A stretch of 64,000 nucleotides of DNA from Bin87 sp965262485 (GCA_965262485.1 OZ253540.1:1860001-1924000), one strand, 5' to 3'; shown: positions 26,961-37,856, counted from the first letter of the stretch. Notes: generated by a model from the letters alone, not told the origin. Numbers and translations are program-made.

Positions 26961-27880
26961 TCATCCCAAGAGTCGCAGAGCCACTTGAGTCAGGCCGATC
27001 AGACCATCCAGGCCAGCGCCGAAATAGTTGATCCACCTGAGGTGACGACCAGCCACATTGAGGATCATCCTCTCCACCTCAACAACGTCGAGCGTTTTCA
27101 CCTGCGTCATCACCAGTCGCTCCACATTCAGCATGGCACTTATCGCCGGCAACTCCGCGCTCAGAAACGCTATGAGGCGTTCCATCAGATAACCGTCAAT
27201 CCTGGCCTCAGTCGCCTCCGACAGAACCAGGAAATCGCTCGCCCTCTTGGCCCCATCTGTCTGCATCCATTGCCGGATCAATCCTGCCATCCGGTCGGGT
27301 GTGGCGGTCGATTCTGCCGAGGCGATTATTGCGTCGACTATTGTGGGCATCCCATTGATGATGACGCGATCCATCCCGCTCGCGCCGATCGCAGTCCTGG
27401 CCATAACTCCTCGGTTGGCAACCGTGTCCCGCACCATATCGGTCCCGACTTCGACCATCGCGGCGCGAACCACCGGTTGACGCAGCATCTGACGAAGTCC
27501 TTCCGCCATCGTCGGCATCAGATCCGCCAACAACTCTTGAACGTCGGCTTCCGGTGTATCGAGCCGGCTTTCCATCAAGCTCCGGCGTTGAGCACGTATC
27601 CAAGTCTCCAGGCTGACACTGAGCTCGGGGTTGTTCAACCGGGCACGCACAGCTTCCGGAGAAATCAACTCACCGGCCACCGCTCGTGCAATGCTCTCCG
27701 CCAGTTCGTTACGGTTCTTGGGAATGATGCCCGGCGTGAAAGGTACGTGGAAACCCAGGATGCGCTTCTCCGTCCGGGGACGAAACAGCATTTGGATCGC
27801 TATCCGGTTGGTCACGTAGCCAATGACGGCCCCAGGGTCGGCGGAGCCAGCCACGGCAACAAGTTGATGAGTGCATTCAT
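26961..27880 (-). pseudogene. DUF445 membrane-associated protein, frameshifted near N-terminus
   Basis: From 27854 on the frame encodes a DUF445 protein (GAVIGYVTNRIAIQMLFRP is the family's opening; GIIPKNRNELAESIARAV follows). The natural N-terminus, MNALINLLPWLAPPTLG from ATG 27880, is one base out of frame with it (near 27832). A GTG at 27854 could still give a shorter protein. The C-terminus (INYFGAGLDGLIGLTQ) is complete. Confidence 0.8.
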
Positions 27881-27938
27881 GCCCAGAGCCTGCCTATTAC
27901 CGCATCATCGCAGGATCCGATGGGGCGAGCGGCGATAC

Positions 27939-28145
27939 TTACTCGGTGACAGCATCCAGTTCCAGCCACTTGCGGGCCTCACGACCCACGTAGGTGGTGA
28001 GCCCCGCGTTCACCCCACTGCCGATGACCGCCCCTACACCGAACGGTATCGCTTTCTCGACTACGTAAAACGACGAGTTGGGGCAGGCCAAGGTCGCCGG
28101 AAGTCCCAACCCGGCATTGGCCACCAAGCGGTGATTGCTCCCACC
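27939..28145 (-). pseudogene. EcsC-family C-terminal fragment
   Basis: The frame reads VVEKAIPFGVGAVIGSGVNA, matching the C-terminal segment of EcsC-domain proteins. The N-terminal roughly 200 residues are missing; the join is at the end of the neighbouring SBP gene (28149). Confidence 0.65.
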
Positions 28146-28148
28146 GCG

Positions 28149-30229
28149 CTACTGGTCTGTCCGGTACAAGTATCGGACGTCAGTCCACCCATAAAGCGTA
28201 GCCGTAGTGTTTCCGAAAACGTTGCGCACCGCGATGATACCTTCGCCCAACACGGTATAGACGACTGGCACATTCTCGGCCACGATTTCCTGGGCGCGGT
28301 GGTAATATTCCACCCGCTGGTCGTGGTCCAACTCCTGGCTGGCCTTGATGTACAGCTCATCGATTTCGGCTTCCCAGTCCGTCACCGGCTGCGGCTGGTT
28401 GGGATACCAGAGATGCAGGTCTTCGCTGCTGTGCCAAAGGACGATGCCGCCATAGGGATCTATGCCTCCTCCGAAACCGATGAGTATGGCCTCCCAATCA
28501 TACGAGGACGTGAGTTGGGAGACGATTTCTCCGAAGCCGATGATTTCGTAGCCGGCGCCGATGCCAACGGCCTGCCGGCCCTGATGGATTGTCGTGCCTA
28601 CCGCCTGACGGACTGTATTGCCGTCGTTATTGGCCATGGTGAACCTAATGGGATTACCCGCGTTATCTTCCCTTATCCCGTCGCCGTCGGTATCAACCCA
28701 GCCCAGGCAGTCCAGAATCGCATTGGCCTGTGCGATGTCGTACTCGTACCTGAGGACATCAGGGTTATGGAAGTCGCCAGTCGCCGGACTAATGGATGAC
28801 CACTGTGGGAAACCGTGGCCATGATAGACCTCGTCGATGATGGTGTCCTTGTCTATGACGTGGGCTACGGCCCGGCGAAACTGCACGTTGCGGAACCACG
28901 CTAGCTGCTCAGAAGATACATAGGGTTCACCGGTGTCAGCATTCTGCTCGGGGTTCGTATTGAACGTGAGGAAAGTCGTGCCGAAACCGGGCCCCAGTTC
29001 GTGAATGATGAAATCTTCGGCTTGTTGGATTGGTTCCAGCGTTTCGAACTCCTCTCCAGCACTCCGTGTATGTCTGATTCGCCGGCCCGGAATTTGGTCA
29101 ATTCCGTCCCCAAGTCCGGGACGATGAGCCGAACCACTTCGTCCAGGTACGGCAAGCTGTTGCCCTCGTAGTCTTCGAGCCAGTAGTTCGGATTACGGCT
29201 CAGGACTACACGTTCACCGGGAACGTAGCTGGAAATTGTGAATGGCCCGGTTCCTATAACCTCCGTGGGGTCGGTGTCGATATCCCACACTTGGCCGAAA
29301 GTGCCGGCCGCCACGTACGGCTCCAGTATGTGCTTGGGATATATTGCCGTGCCCATGGACCGCAGGAATGGCGCGAAAGGCGCCGGCAGGTGGAACTGGA
29401 CCGTGTGGTCGTCCAGCGCGGTGACCGTCATGGGTTCTTCTCCCCATTCGCCGGTCGTCTGGTCCAAAATCCTGAAATTGAATGCCGCCCGGTCGCTGGT
29501 GTCGATATCGTCGTTATAGATAATCCGATTGAAGGTGAACACCACGTCCTCAGCGGTGAATTCCTCGCCATCGTGCCATTGCACCTCCCGCCGCAGATAG
29601 AACGTCCAGGTCAAACCGTCTGCCGAATGTTCCCACCGCTCCGCCAATCCAGGCTCCACCCGGCTCGTCAGCCACGAAACTTCAGTCAAGCCCTCAAACA
29701 AATACCCCAGGACACCCGAAGATGAAGAGTCGTTGGCGAGGGCCAGGTTGAATGTGAGCGGGCCGCCGATGGTCGTATGGGTCAGGCTGGCACCTTGTTT
29801 GCCGATTGTGTATTCAAACGCATCAGCATTTTCCCTGAGCTGGGGCACAATCTGAGAGTGGTCCGTTTCGTGTCCGTCAGTAGAATGAACACCGGTATCA
29901 GCGACGTCACCCGGACGGCGCAACACCATATAACAGATTTCGTCCGGTGAACCCGCGACGTATTCATCGCCGTAGTCGCCAGTGCGGTAAGCCCGACCAG
30001 TAGTGTATCCGTTGCTGTCGGAACTGCGCACGACGAATCTATCCTCGCCGTCGGAGTCCGTAAACAAATCCTGATACGCGATGCGGCCATAATCTTGTTC
30101 CATCAGCGGCCCATCGTACGCTTGCACCGGCCACGAATTGGGACATGCAGAAACACCCTGAGCCGCCACATACTCTGGAACTAGTGCCACCCCGGCCAGA
30201 GCGCAAACCAGCAAGGGAACCGATACCAA
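28149..30229 (-). pseudogene. ABC peptide-type substrate-binding protein (SBP family 5), frameshifted
   Basis: The first 400 residues (signal-like VPLLVCALAGVALVPEYVAA; SSSGVLGYLFEGLTEV; AERWEHSADGLTWTFYLR) and the second part (FRNVQFRRAVAHVIDKDTII; EIVAENVPVVYTVLGEGI) together make one complete family 5 protein. They are in different frames: an extra AG near 29053 splits GVLE|EFETLEP. The exact start is uncertain; 30229 is GTG. No permease genes are adjacent. Confidence 0.85.
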
Positions 30230-30351
30230 TACGATAAGAAACCTTGTCGCACAGAATCCTCAACGAGCCACTGCATGGTCGCGAATCTATTCGATGAATG
30301 GCACCGATTGTATCCAAACCGGACGGCGCAAGCAACGTGGACACGCAGAAC

Positions 30352-30547
30352 GTAACAGTTCAGAGTTGGTGAGAGGTGAATTGGCCGAAAGGGGTTCGGG
30401 GAGCGCTGGCGCTATCGGTGGTGGTTATGTCATATAGTGGGCATGGACCGGGAGATTGACCTCAAGACTGACGACCGGGACGTCCTGATTGCCATCATCG
30501 TCCGTCAACAGGCGATCATCGAGCGGTTGGAGCAACGGATTGCCCAG
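30352..30547 (+). mobile_element. IS66-family left-end fragment (copy 3)
   Basis: Begins GTAACAGTTCAGAGTTGG, as in copies 1 and 2, and continues through the leader into the first codons of the transposase (LIAIIVRQQAIIERLEQRIA). At 30547 it joins unrelated sequence. Confidence 0.85.
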
Positions 30548-30691
30548 GAGATGGCGTCCGAGTTGGGAATGGAAGAGGCTGATGTGGCAAATGCGGTGGC
30601 CCAAGGAATGCTCAGCGCTGCCGTTGCCGCCGGCGACCAATCTCTTGCAGCGGTCCGGGAAGCGCTGCCTGCCGATTTGGCTGATATCTAA
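30437..30691 (+). CDS. Small chimeric ORF: IS66 N-terminus fused to unknown helical segment
   Basis: 84 codons. Residues 1-37 are the IS66 transposase N-terminus; residues 38-84 (MASELGMEEADVANAVAQGM ... AVREALPADLADI) come from another gene, perhaps a DUF2267-like tail, which I cannot confirm. The join is the IS66 breakpoint, so expression as a real protein is doubtful. Confidence 0.35.
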   Translation: MGMDREIDLKTDDRDVLIAIIVRQQAIIERLEQRIAQEMASELGMEEADVANAVAQGMLSAAVAAGDQSLAAVREALPADLADI

Positions 30692-30777
30692 ACCTTTCGA
30701 TATGCTGAGGACACGCCACCGGTTTGATGCGGCGGCGGGTCTACCGGTCATTGCGCTACCGCCGCCGCATCGCTTAC

Positions 30778-31450
30778 TCAGCCACCCTCGCGGTACCCGT
30801 GTCCTGGCGAACCGGTCCGGCCCGACCAGCCGGCCGACAAACCGATTACGAACCACCCGAAGGCAAGGATCCCCACCGCGAAGATCGTGTCCCCGATGGA
30901 GCGGAGCCAGCGGAACACCTCCAGGACCGGGGTTTGCAAGAACTCCGCCGAACGCGCGTACCACATGCCGTGCTCGAAACTGGCCCAGGTCTGAGCCAGT
31001 CCCACCGGCAGCAGGCTGAGCAGCACCATCAGCGCCAGTCCAATGTTGATGGACCAGAAGGCAAACCAAAGCGAACGCGTCCGCCACTGCGTCCTCACGG
31101 TCAGGAGGCGCAGGCTCAGCAGCGTCAGTCCCAGTCCCAGGTTTCCGTACACACCGAACAGCGCCGCGTGCGCATGCACCGCGGTGATGTTGAGCCCCTG
31201 CATGTAGTAGAGGGCAATGGGCGGGTTGATCAGGAAACCGAAGAGCCCAGCGCCGACCAGGTTTCAGAACGCCGCGGCTACGAAGAAATAGACCGGCCAC
31301 TAGTAGTGATGGACCCAGGAGGTCCGTTTGGTCATGGCCAGGTTTTCGTACGCCTCATACCCGATCATCATCGCCAGCGGCATCAGCTCCAAGCGCTCAT
31401 GGTTCCGCCGATCACCGTAATGATGGGCGTCGTGCCGGTGAGGCGGATAT
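30778..31450 (-). pseudogene. Nitric oxide reductase NorB (qNOR-type) C-terminal part, nonsense-mutated
   Basis: ELMPLAMMIGYEAYEN, then ALYYMQGLNITAVHAHAALF and ALMVLLSLLPVGLAQTWASF are typical of the haem-copper oxidase-like NorB C-terminal half. Two in-frame stops interrupt it: TAG at 31300-31302 (after VHHY) and TGA at 31264-31266 (before NLVGAG, normally Trp). The N-terminal half is missing. Confidence 0.85.
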
Positions 31451-31571
31451 GAAGGACGTTATGCCAAAGGCCTTCGCGCAGCGGCCGGCAGCCCGTAAAT
31501 CAAGTCGGCACAGGCAGATTACTGATGCGTGAATACTCATCTAAACCCAGGTTCCTTCCCTCTGGCCCTAC

Positions 31572-31598
31572 TGGATTCCCGCGAAAGCGGGAATGACG
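31572..31598. repeat. REP-type palindrome (GATTCCCGC/GCGGGAATGAC)
   Basis: A short palindrome of the common GATTCCCGCnnnnGCGGGAATGAC kind. Similar units occur at 8630-8660, inside the MITE at 44121-44275, and at 61490-61520. Confidence 0.7.
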
Positions 31599-31629
31599 GA
31601 AGGGATTGGTTTAGATATTGGCTCACGGC

Positions 31630-32567
31630 TCAGTAGTTTCTTGCCCTAACCACGAGAACCGGAGCGTCGGAATGGCGCACGACCCGGTCGGTCACGCTGC
31701 CCCGGACCAGCCGACCGATCCCGCCAAGACCGTGACTGGCCATCACCATCAGGGTCGGTTGTACGGAAGCCTGGTCGATAATAGCCTGCGCGGCGCTGTC
31801 GTGGCGCAGATGCAGGGTGTCCACCTGACGGGCATCGGGCCGCTCGGTAGCCAGCCGGCGCTGCACCTCAACCAAATAGTCGCTCGCCGCTTCCGCATCG
31901 GCCCTCATCAGGTCATTAACCCATCTGCTAACGGATATTCCGGCCGAGACCCCCAACCCAGCCAGGTGGCTTCTGTAGTAATCCTGGGTTGACGAAATCC
32001 GAGCCAGTAAAACACCGGCGTCCATGGCTACGGCCAGATTGACAGCGTGGTCCAGGGACATCTCCGCCAAATCCGAACCATCCAGAGGCGCCAGCACGGT
32101 CTCAACGACTGCAGCGGGAGGCTCCGCAGGCGCCACTCGTATGATGAGTACGGGATTTTGGGCACGCTGTGAAGCACCCTGTCGGTCACGCTACTCAATG
32201 CCCAGCGGGCGAGTCCGCCTCGCCCGTGGGTGGACATCACCACCAACGCATCGGCATCTGCGCTGGCGCGATCCACGATGGCTCGCCCGGGCGAGCCGGG
32301 GAACGTTGCCCACGTCACCAGGTGGCCGGCGGTCTGCAACCGTCCCTGGACCTCGGAAAGGTAACGCTCCGACCGATGCCGTGTTTCGGCCAGCATCTGG
32401 TCGAACGCCATCATGGAGCCCTGGTTATGCACCGCCGGCGGCAGGACGTCGAAGGCTTCCACGAGTTCCATTGGGATGTTCAACGCTCCGGCGACTAGTT
32501 ATGCATGGGCCAGTGCCCGTTCGGCGAGTTCTGATCCGTCCAGAGGTACTATAACTTTGGAATACAT
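31630..32567 (-). pseudogene. Tandem universal stress protein (two Usp domains), broken
   Basis: Domain 1 starts at ATG 32567 (MYSKVIVPLDGSELAERALA), hits a TAA after AHA (near 32501), and continues with LVAGALNIPMELVEAF up to the ATP-binding loop MSTHGRGGLARW. A frameshift near 32150 separates it from domain 2 (TVLAPLDGSDLAEMSLDHAV ... MASHGLGGIGRLVRGSVTDR). Both G-2x-G-9x-G(S/T) ATP motifs are recognisable. Domain 2 alone (31630-32136) remains open. Confidence 0.83.
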
Positions 32568-32735
32568 TATGGTTCCAGACCCCTTCGAATCAGGTGGCGG
32601 GTGTAAAAATACTGCGATTATGCTATCACCGGCGGCGCACGACGGTCAGTGCGTATCGGAGGTGGTTGTTACCGTCCTACAGGCGGTGTGATATTCTCAT
32701 TCGGGATTGCCCAATCCCCGGAACCGGAGGCGGTC

Positions 32736-33916
32736 TTGACGAAACCACTCGGCAGGCGTCGGGATTGGGCGACACTGGCCTTGGTCCTATCGTTGGGTTT
32801 GCCCAGTGCGGTGCTGGTGCTCTCCGGTTCACACACCCGTCCGCTGGCCAGGCCTCATCTACGGTCTGGGAATACTGTCCGGGGCTTTCCTGCTGTCCTG
32901 GGCGGCTGAGGTGGCTGAGCTGGACATCCCGGCGGCGCTGGCCATCGCCATCCTCGCCCTGCTCACCATCCTTCCCGAATACGCCATCGAAGTGGTGCTG
33001 GCAGGGGATGCGGGAGCCTCTTTCGATACGGAGACCCGGGCGATCACCGCCGAGACGCAGCCGGTGGCGGCCAACGTCACCGGGCCAACCGTCTACTCAT
33101 CGGTATCGGATGGTCAGTGGTGATCCTGATCTACTGGTTCAAACACCGGGCCGTCCTGGACCTGCATGGCCACATCGGCCCTGAGCTGACCTTCCTGACC
33201 GTTGCCACCCTGCTCACCTTTGTCCTCTTCTTCATTCGGGAAGTTCACTTCTGGTGGCAGGGAGCCTGGTCGTCATCTACGTCGTCTACCTTTGGATCGC
33301 GTCGAGGAGACCGGCCGAAGAGCCTGATCTGTCCGGTATAACGGCTACTCTGGGATCACTGCCGGCCCTTTGGAGACGGACGACCATTGTGCTGCTTTTC
33401 GGGTACGCCACCGGCATCATCATCATTGCCGCAGAACCCTTCGTGTACAGCCTGGTGGAAACCGGCCAGGGCGGGGAGTCGATGATTTCATTCTGATCCA
33501 ATGGGTGGCGCCGCTGGCCTCCGAAACGCCGGAGGTGGTCGTGGCCGTGCTGTTCGGGCTGCGAGCCAATCCCGCAGCGGGATTGACGGTGTTGATCTCC
33601 TCCGAAGTGAACAAGTTCACCCTGCTGGTGGGCAGCATGGTGGGAGTGTTCAGCATATCCGACGGCCAGCTCACGGGTTTCCCCCTGGATTACCGACAGG
33701 CCGTGGAGTTCCTGCTGACCGCCTCGGTATCGTTGTTCGCGCTGGTGCTGATTGCCCGGCAGAGGGTGGACTGGCGCGCCGGGGCCATTTTGCTGGGTCT
33801 CTTCATCGTTCACCTGTCTTCCCGGCGGCGCAACAGCGACTTTGGATGGCATGCTGATACCTGGGACTGGCCCTCGTGCTGTGCGTGCTGGATTGGCGCC
33901 GGGTCGTATGGCTAAT
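32736..33916 (+). pseudogene. Sodium/calcium exchanger-type cation antiporter, multiply frameshifted
   Basis: Pieces in different frames line up as one membrane protein: IYGLGILSGAFLLSWAAEVA; ILALLTILPEYAIEVVLA (alpha-1 repeat); VVILIYWFKHRAVLDLHGHI; ALWRRTTIVLLFGYATGIII; QWVAPLASETPEVVVAVLFG (alpha-2 repeat); SSEVNKFTLLVGSMVGVFSI. At least four shifts break it (about 32850, 33100, 33265, 33480). TTG 32736 behind GGAGGCGG is the likely start. Confidence 0.78.
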
Positions 33917-34468
33917 CCGTGGTCGTACAACCCAATCCGGATAGCTTTGGTTCCCGAAACGCGAGGTGCGACACGTATCTCATGATTGTTTGGATATAAG
34001 CGACGGTCGGGGGAGCGCAACAGGGTGGCGGCTTCACTCCCCGTGTCGTTGTCCAGCGATTCTGTACGTTCGGTCGTGAAGAGGGAATCGGCGGAGGGTT
34101 AGTTGGCGGCGATCGCGGATTTTCGTTGCACTTCATTCGCATTGAACTGAGCAGGCGGCCCCGGGCGGCGTAACGACAATTAGTCTTGCCTGCGCCGGTT
34201 GCCCCAAATCAAATTTTACTGAACTTCAGTCACATAAAGTCCCTTGGCGAATCCAGCCACAAGATTGGAGATGGCTGGTCAGCGTCGTCGGCAAGACCCA
34301 CCAAAACACACCGGTAGATTCGATTTGCTCGTGCGCGCCTGCGTCCGAACTTTATTGATACCCCTGTGGTTCGTCCAAGGTGGTTACGTGAAGGGCTCCG
34401 TTCGGTAGCATCCTATTTGAGGTAACCACTTGCGTTGGGTAACGGTTTTATTGAGGTAATACGCCGAC
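33917..34468. other. Non-coding stretch before IS21 remnant
   Basis: It contains the left member of a 20-bp direct repeat (34171-34190; right member at 35564-35583, one mismatch) and the diverged repeat also seen at 21407-21600 (about 34207-34400). No gene is supported. Confidence 0.5.
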
Positions 34469-34701
34469 GTGGAGTACGTGCGGATCCTGCACCTGGCGCT
34501 GGCCACCATGGAAGCCACGGTGGCCAGCGCGCTGTCATTGCTGCTGGAGGTGGGCGATCCCTTCGACTACGCCGAGGTGCGGGATCTGGCTGAGCCCAAG
34601 GTGCCCGAAGTTCCTCTGCTAACCCTGTCCGGCCAGCCGGACCTGAAAGTCTATGACCGCCTGCTCACGGGCAGCCTGGCCGCGGCGGGGGTGTGCGGAC
34701 G
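34469..34701 (+). pseudogene. istA: istA C-terminal fragment (IS21)
   Basis: EYVRILHLALATMEATVASALSLLLEVGDP followed by a Pro-rich VPEVPLLTLSG tail corresponds to the C-terminus of IstA. The catalytic DDE core is absent. It abuts istB as in IS21. Confidence 0.75.
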
Positions 34702-35520
34702 ATGGACACCGTCATCATGCAGGACCGCATCGGCCAGCTGTGCCACCAATTCAAGCTGCCCACCATGGGCGCCCAGTCGGTGGACCGTTTCACCGCCGCC
34801 GGACACAGCGATGCCCTGCCCATCTTCCTGAAAGTGCTGGAACAGGAGGCTGAGGATCGCCGCCACCGGCGCATCAACCGGCTGCGCCGAGAATCCAGGC
34901 TGCCCTCGGGCAAGACCTGGGAAACGTTCGTCTTCACGGGGGCAGGCTCTTCGAGCATGATCGGATGCCCCTGGCCCTACGGCAGCAACTGGACCAGCTG
35001 GCCCAGGGCAGCTTTGTCGAGCGCGGCGTCAACGTGCTGGCCTTCGGACTGCCCGGCACTGGCAAGACCCACGCCCTGTGCGCCATCGGCCACCGCCTGG
35101 TGGAAGCCGGCCACTCCGTCCTCTTCGCTCCGGCCTACCGCCTGGTGCAGAGCCCGCCCCCGTGAAGACGGGGGAACTCCTCGCCGCCAAGCGCGACCTG
35201 ACCTGCCTCGCCGTCTGCGCAGGCTGGACAACTTCGACTTCCTGCTCTTGGACGCCCTGGGCTACCTGCCCCAGGGCGTCCAAGAGTCCGAGGTCCTCTT
35301 CACCCTTATCGCCGAACGCTACGAGCGCAGATCGTTGGGCATCACGTCAAACCTGGTCTTCTCGGAGTGGGAGCGCATCTTTGCCAACCCCATGGCCACC
35401 GCCCCGGCGATTGACCGGGTGGTCCATCACTCCGTCATCCTGGAGTTTGACGTCCCCAGCTACCGCACCGGCGCGGCCCAACAACGCAGCCAGCAAAAGG
35501 AGGTCAGCCGGCAAAACTAA
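34702..35520 (+). pseudogene. istB: istB ATPase (IS21), frameshifted
   Basis: Pieces of the IS21 helper ATPase: DRIGQLCHQFKLPTMGAQSV, Walker A LAFGLPGTGKTHALCAIG, Walker B NFDFLLLDALGYL, and ITSNLVFSEWERIFANPMAT. They lie in different frames. Two palindromic elements of the AGAGCC family are inserted (about 34928-34950 and 35149-35174) at the points where the frame changes. Confidence 0.85.
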
Positions 35521-35640
35521 TTGACGACAAATCGGCAAATATAGTTGACGCGGGACACCTGATTAACGACAATTATTCTTGCCGGCCTGTCGCCTCATCG
35601 AGAAATGTTACCGAGACTTTAGCGCCTGGGGAGCAATGCC

Positions 35641-36790
35641 TCAGCGGGAAAACTCACCGTCGAATCGCGGCAATCCGTCCAGCGCCCCGTCGGCGTCTTC
35701 GTCACCGAACTCCAGCAGATCCGCAGCCTGTTCGTATAGCTCTTCTTCATACCCGTCCGGGTCAATGGCCTGGTAAATGCGGTCAATGGCGTCGTGAGGG
35801 AATCCGGCATCACCAGCCTCTCCCAGCAGGATGCTCACAGTGGCGTAGTTTGTCGACGGCGGAGTCACGCCCAACTCCTCCGCTTCATGCCCCATGGCCG
35901 CCGCCAGCTTGGACAGCTTCACCGAGTCCAGCCCCTGCCGCCGTGCCGTCGTGATGATGGCCCGCGCCTGCCTCAGGGTGGCGAATTCGGTGTCGAAGTC
36001 CGAGTCGCGCAACAGGTATTCCGATACGTCCGGTTCATCCCCCGCCATCGCCGCCAGCACCTCCAGCATGGCGCCGTGGCGCAGGTCCTGCTCTTGCAGC
36101 GCCGACACGAACTCGCTGCAGCGATCACACGCCACGTCGTGGAGACCGGCGCCGGCCAGGTCCGACATCACCAAGGCATACGGCAGCAGGAGGTCCGACA
36201 ATGCCTCCTCTTCCGGACCCATTTCCAACAGCGCATCAATCACCCGGTCGACCTGCTGTTGTGCCGCCGCCGGGAATCCCAGCGGGTAGGTGTCCAGTAT
36301 CGACTGGACCACTTTGGCGCCGCGGTAGTAGTAGACGATGTAAAGTCCGCCCGCGGCGTGCGGCGGGTTGAGGTCCCACTCGTCGAGGCGTCCGATCTGG
36401 AAGTCAGCCGGTCCAACCACCAGCGCGGCCGTCCGTTCGGTCACCGCGGGCAGTCTCCGCATGACCGGCCGGATTTCCACCGGCAGGTCCTGGTTGAATG
36501 CGCGCAAATCCGCGGCCACGGTTTCCGCCATCTCGTCGATGTCGGGGGTAGCGGTGTCCTCAAGACGTTACCTGCTTTCCTCGGCCTCCCTGGCCAGTTG
36601 GGCCAGCACCACCAGGTAGGCCTCTCCCATGGGGTCCCGTCGCGGCAGCTCGGCCCGCTGGCGGCGGAACAGTCGCACTACCTGGAGGATGGTGGTACAC
36701 GCGAAGCAGGCGGCGTACCAGAGCTCGGCATCATTGTCTGCAACCTCCGCGGCTCCGGTTGCGGTCGGCGCCGCGCCGCGGCATCATTCA
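35641..36790 (-). pseudogene. Uncharacterised helical protein, interrupted by TAA
   Basis: The open part, 35641-36531 (296 codons from MAETVAADLRAFNQ), has a short Cys pair (CDRCSEF) and an acidic C-terminus (EEELYEQAADLLEFGDEDAD). In the same frame upstream, past a TAA at 36568-36570, the sequence continues as protein-like: ELWYAACFACTTILQVVRLF, then AYLVVLAQLAREAEESR. So the original gene was longer and has a nonsense codon, perhaps also a shift near its N-terminus. No family is recognised; the shorter protein could still be made. Confidence 0.6.
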
Positions 36791-36857
36791 ACCGTCCCAT
36801 GAGCCCGACGCGCCGCTCCATCTCCGCTGCTGCCCTGGCCGGCGGCAGGAAATCATA

Positions 36858-37190
36858 CTAGTCGTCCGTCCAACCGGAAATGGCGCAACCCGGCTCCGGC
36901 CGGCGAGGAAACTCCCGGCAAACCCGCGGCCTCTGTTCGTAAATGCGGCACGCGAAAGTGGCTTGATCCAGCATCGGGCAGCACTCGCCCGGATGGTCCA
37001 GGAACAGCAGATTGCCGCCGCCGTCGGCAGCGGGCGAGATATCGGCGGTTGTACCCAGGTGCACCGCCTCACGGTGAAACACGGCGACCTCGTCAGGTTC
37101 CAGCCGCAGGATCAACGGGCCACGACAGCACATAGCTCGGCACTGATCCATGCAGATGCGGCTGGCCTCTTCGGGCGTGAGATTCAGCAA
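36858..37190 (-). CDS. YkgJ-family cysteine-cluster protein
   Basis: About 111 residues from TTG 37190 (LLNLTPEEASRICMDQC), with GAGGGAAGG upstream. Cysteines in CMDQCRAMCCRG, CCPMLD, CRIYEQRPRVCREFP follow the YkgJ/FliB-like Zn/Fe-chelating pattern (CxxxCxxCC ... C ... CxIYExRPxxCRxFP). The frame is open further upstream but adds only Arg/Gly/Pro-rich non-family sequence, hence the internal TTG start. Confidence 0.8.
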   Translation of the reverse strand: MLNLTPEEASRICMDQCRAMCCRGPLILRLEPDEVAVFHREAVHLGTTADISPAADGGGNLLFLDHPGECCPMLDQATFACRIYEQRPRVCREFPRRPEPGCAISGWTDD

Positions 37191-37490
37191 CGTATCATCC
37201 CTTCCCTCGCGTCCACAGTGTCCTTTTCGATTCGTACAATGGCCGTTACGTAAACGGGCTGGATACGATGGCGCATTTTCCGGCCCAGCGGCCGTCCGGT
37301 CAAGCACAGCGGCCAATCTCGTAACCGGCCTTGCGCCGGCGCCGGGAAAAGGAAAATCCGCCGCGACTGCTCGACGCGGCGGGGTCCTGACTCCGAGCCC
37401 GCCCGGGCCGTCAGTCGGGCGCACTGGGGTACCGCTACGGTAGCACCAGCCCAAGCGCGGCGCAACGGCAGAGTTGCGCTCGCCTCCGGA
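37191..37490. other. Intergenic, no gene seen
   Basis: About 300 bp between YkgJ and HEPN genes. Both strands have only short or compositionally odd frames. CCGTTACGTAAACGGG near 37231 is a small palindrome. Confidence 0.4.
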
Positions 37491-37856
37491 CTATCCCAGC
37501 ACCGGCTCCAGCTTGTCCAGGAGCCGCTCCACGTCGTTCAGGGAGTCGTCGATGTCCTCGGGCGCCGTCTCATCCTCATAGAAGTTGCCGTGAAGGGCGT
37601 CTGCCACCTGGTACCAGCGGTAGATGTCACGGTCGCCAGTCTCGGCCCGTAGCCGGCTGGCTACGCGGGATAGATGCCGGTGCTTGCCATGTTCCCAGCC
37701 GCGCTGTTCGGCGATCGCCTTCAGCATGAGGGCGGCGGCGCCCCAACCCTTCTCAGAGGCCTGGCGCACGTCGCCCTGGGCCAACTCGGCGCGGGCCTGG
37801 GCCAGGAGGGTCCGGCTGTCGTTCCGGTACTTCTGGGTCGTCACGGCGTTCCTCAT
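37491..37856 (-). CDS. HEPN/PaREP1-like domain protein
   Basis: 121 residues from ATG 37856 (MRNAVTTQKYRNDS). The helical domain RTLLAQARAELAQGDVRQAS, then EKGWGAAALMLKAIAEQRGW, HGKHRHLSRVASRL and ALHGNFYEDE match the PaREP1/HEPN family. HEPN proteins are often toxins or nucleotidyltransferase partners; no MNT gene is adjacent here. The canonical RxxxxH RNase motif is not obvious, so function is unassigned. The upstream extension to 37937 lacks family residues. Confidence 0.72.
   Translation of the reverse strand: MRNAVTTQKYRNDSRTLLAQARAELAQGDVRQASEKGWGAAALMLKAIAEQRGWEHGKHRHLSRVASRLRAETGDRDIYRWYQVADALHGNFYEDETAPEDIDDSLNDVERLLDKLEPVLG

Larger units (their letters stand above)
34171..35583 (+). 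mobile_element. IS21-family remnant (partial istA plus istB)
   Basis: The region holds the end of istA and a broken istB, bounded by the direct repeats TAACGACAATTA(G/T)TCTTGCC. True IS21 terminal repeats are not intact; most of istA is missing. Confidence 0.65.

Noticed and set aside
26985..28799. A 604-codon plus-strand open frame
   Set aside because: Antisense to DUF445, EcsC and SBP sequences. His/Arg/Pro-rich composition is typical of a GC-rich shadow frame.
31264..31266. TGA in the NorB remnant as Sec or as Trp (alternative code)
   Set aside because: It replaces a normal Trp, but a TAG follows upstream and the gene is truncated; many other genes here end with TGA, so the standard code applies.
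35794..36861. A 355-codon plus-strand open frame
   Set aside because: Antisense to the uncharacterised helical gene. Gln/Arg/His-rich, no motif.
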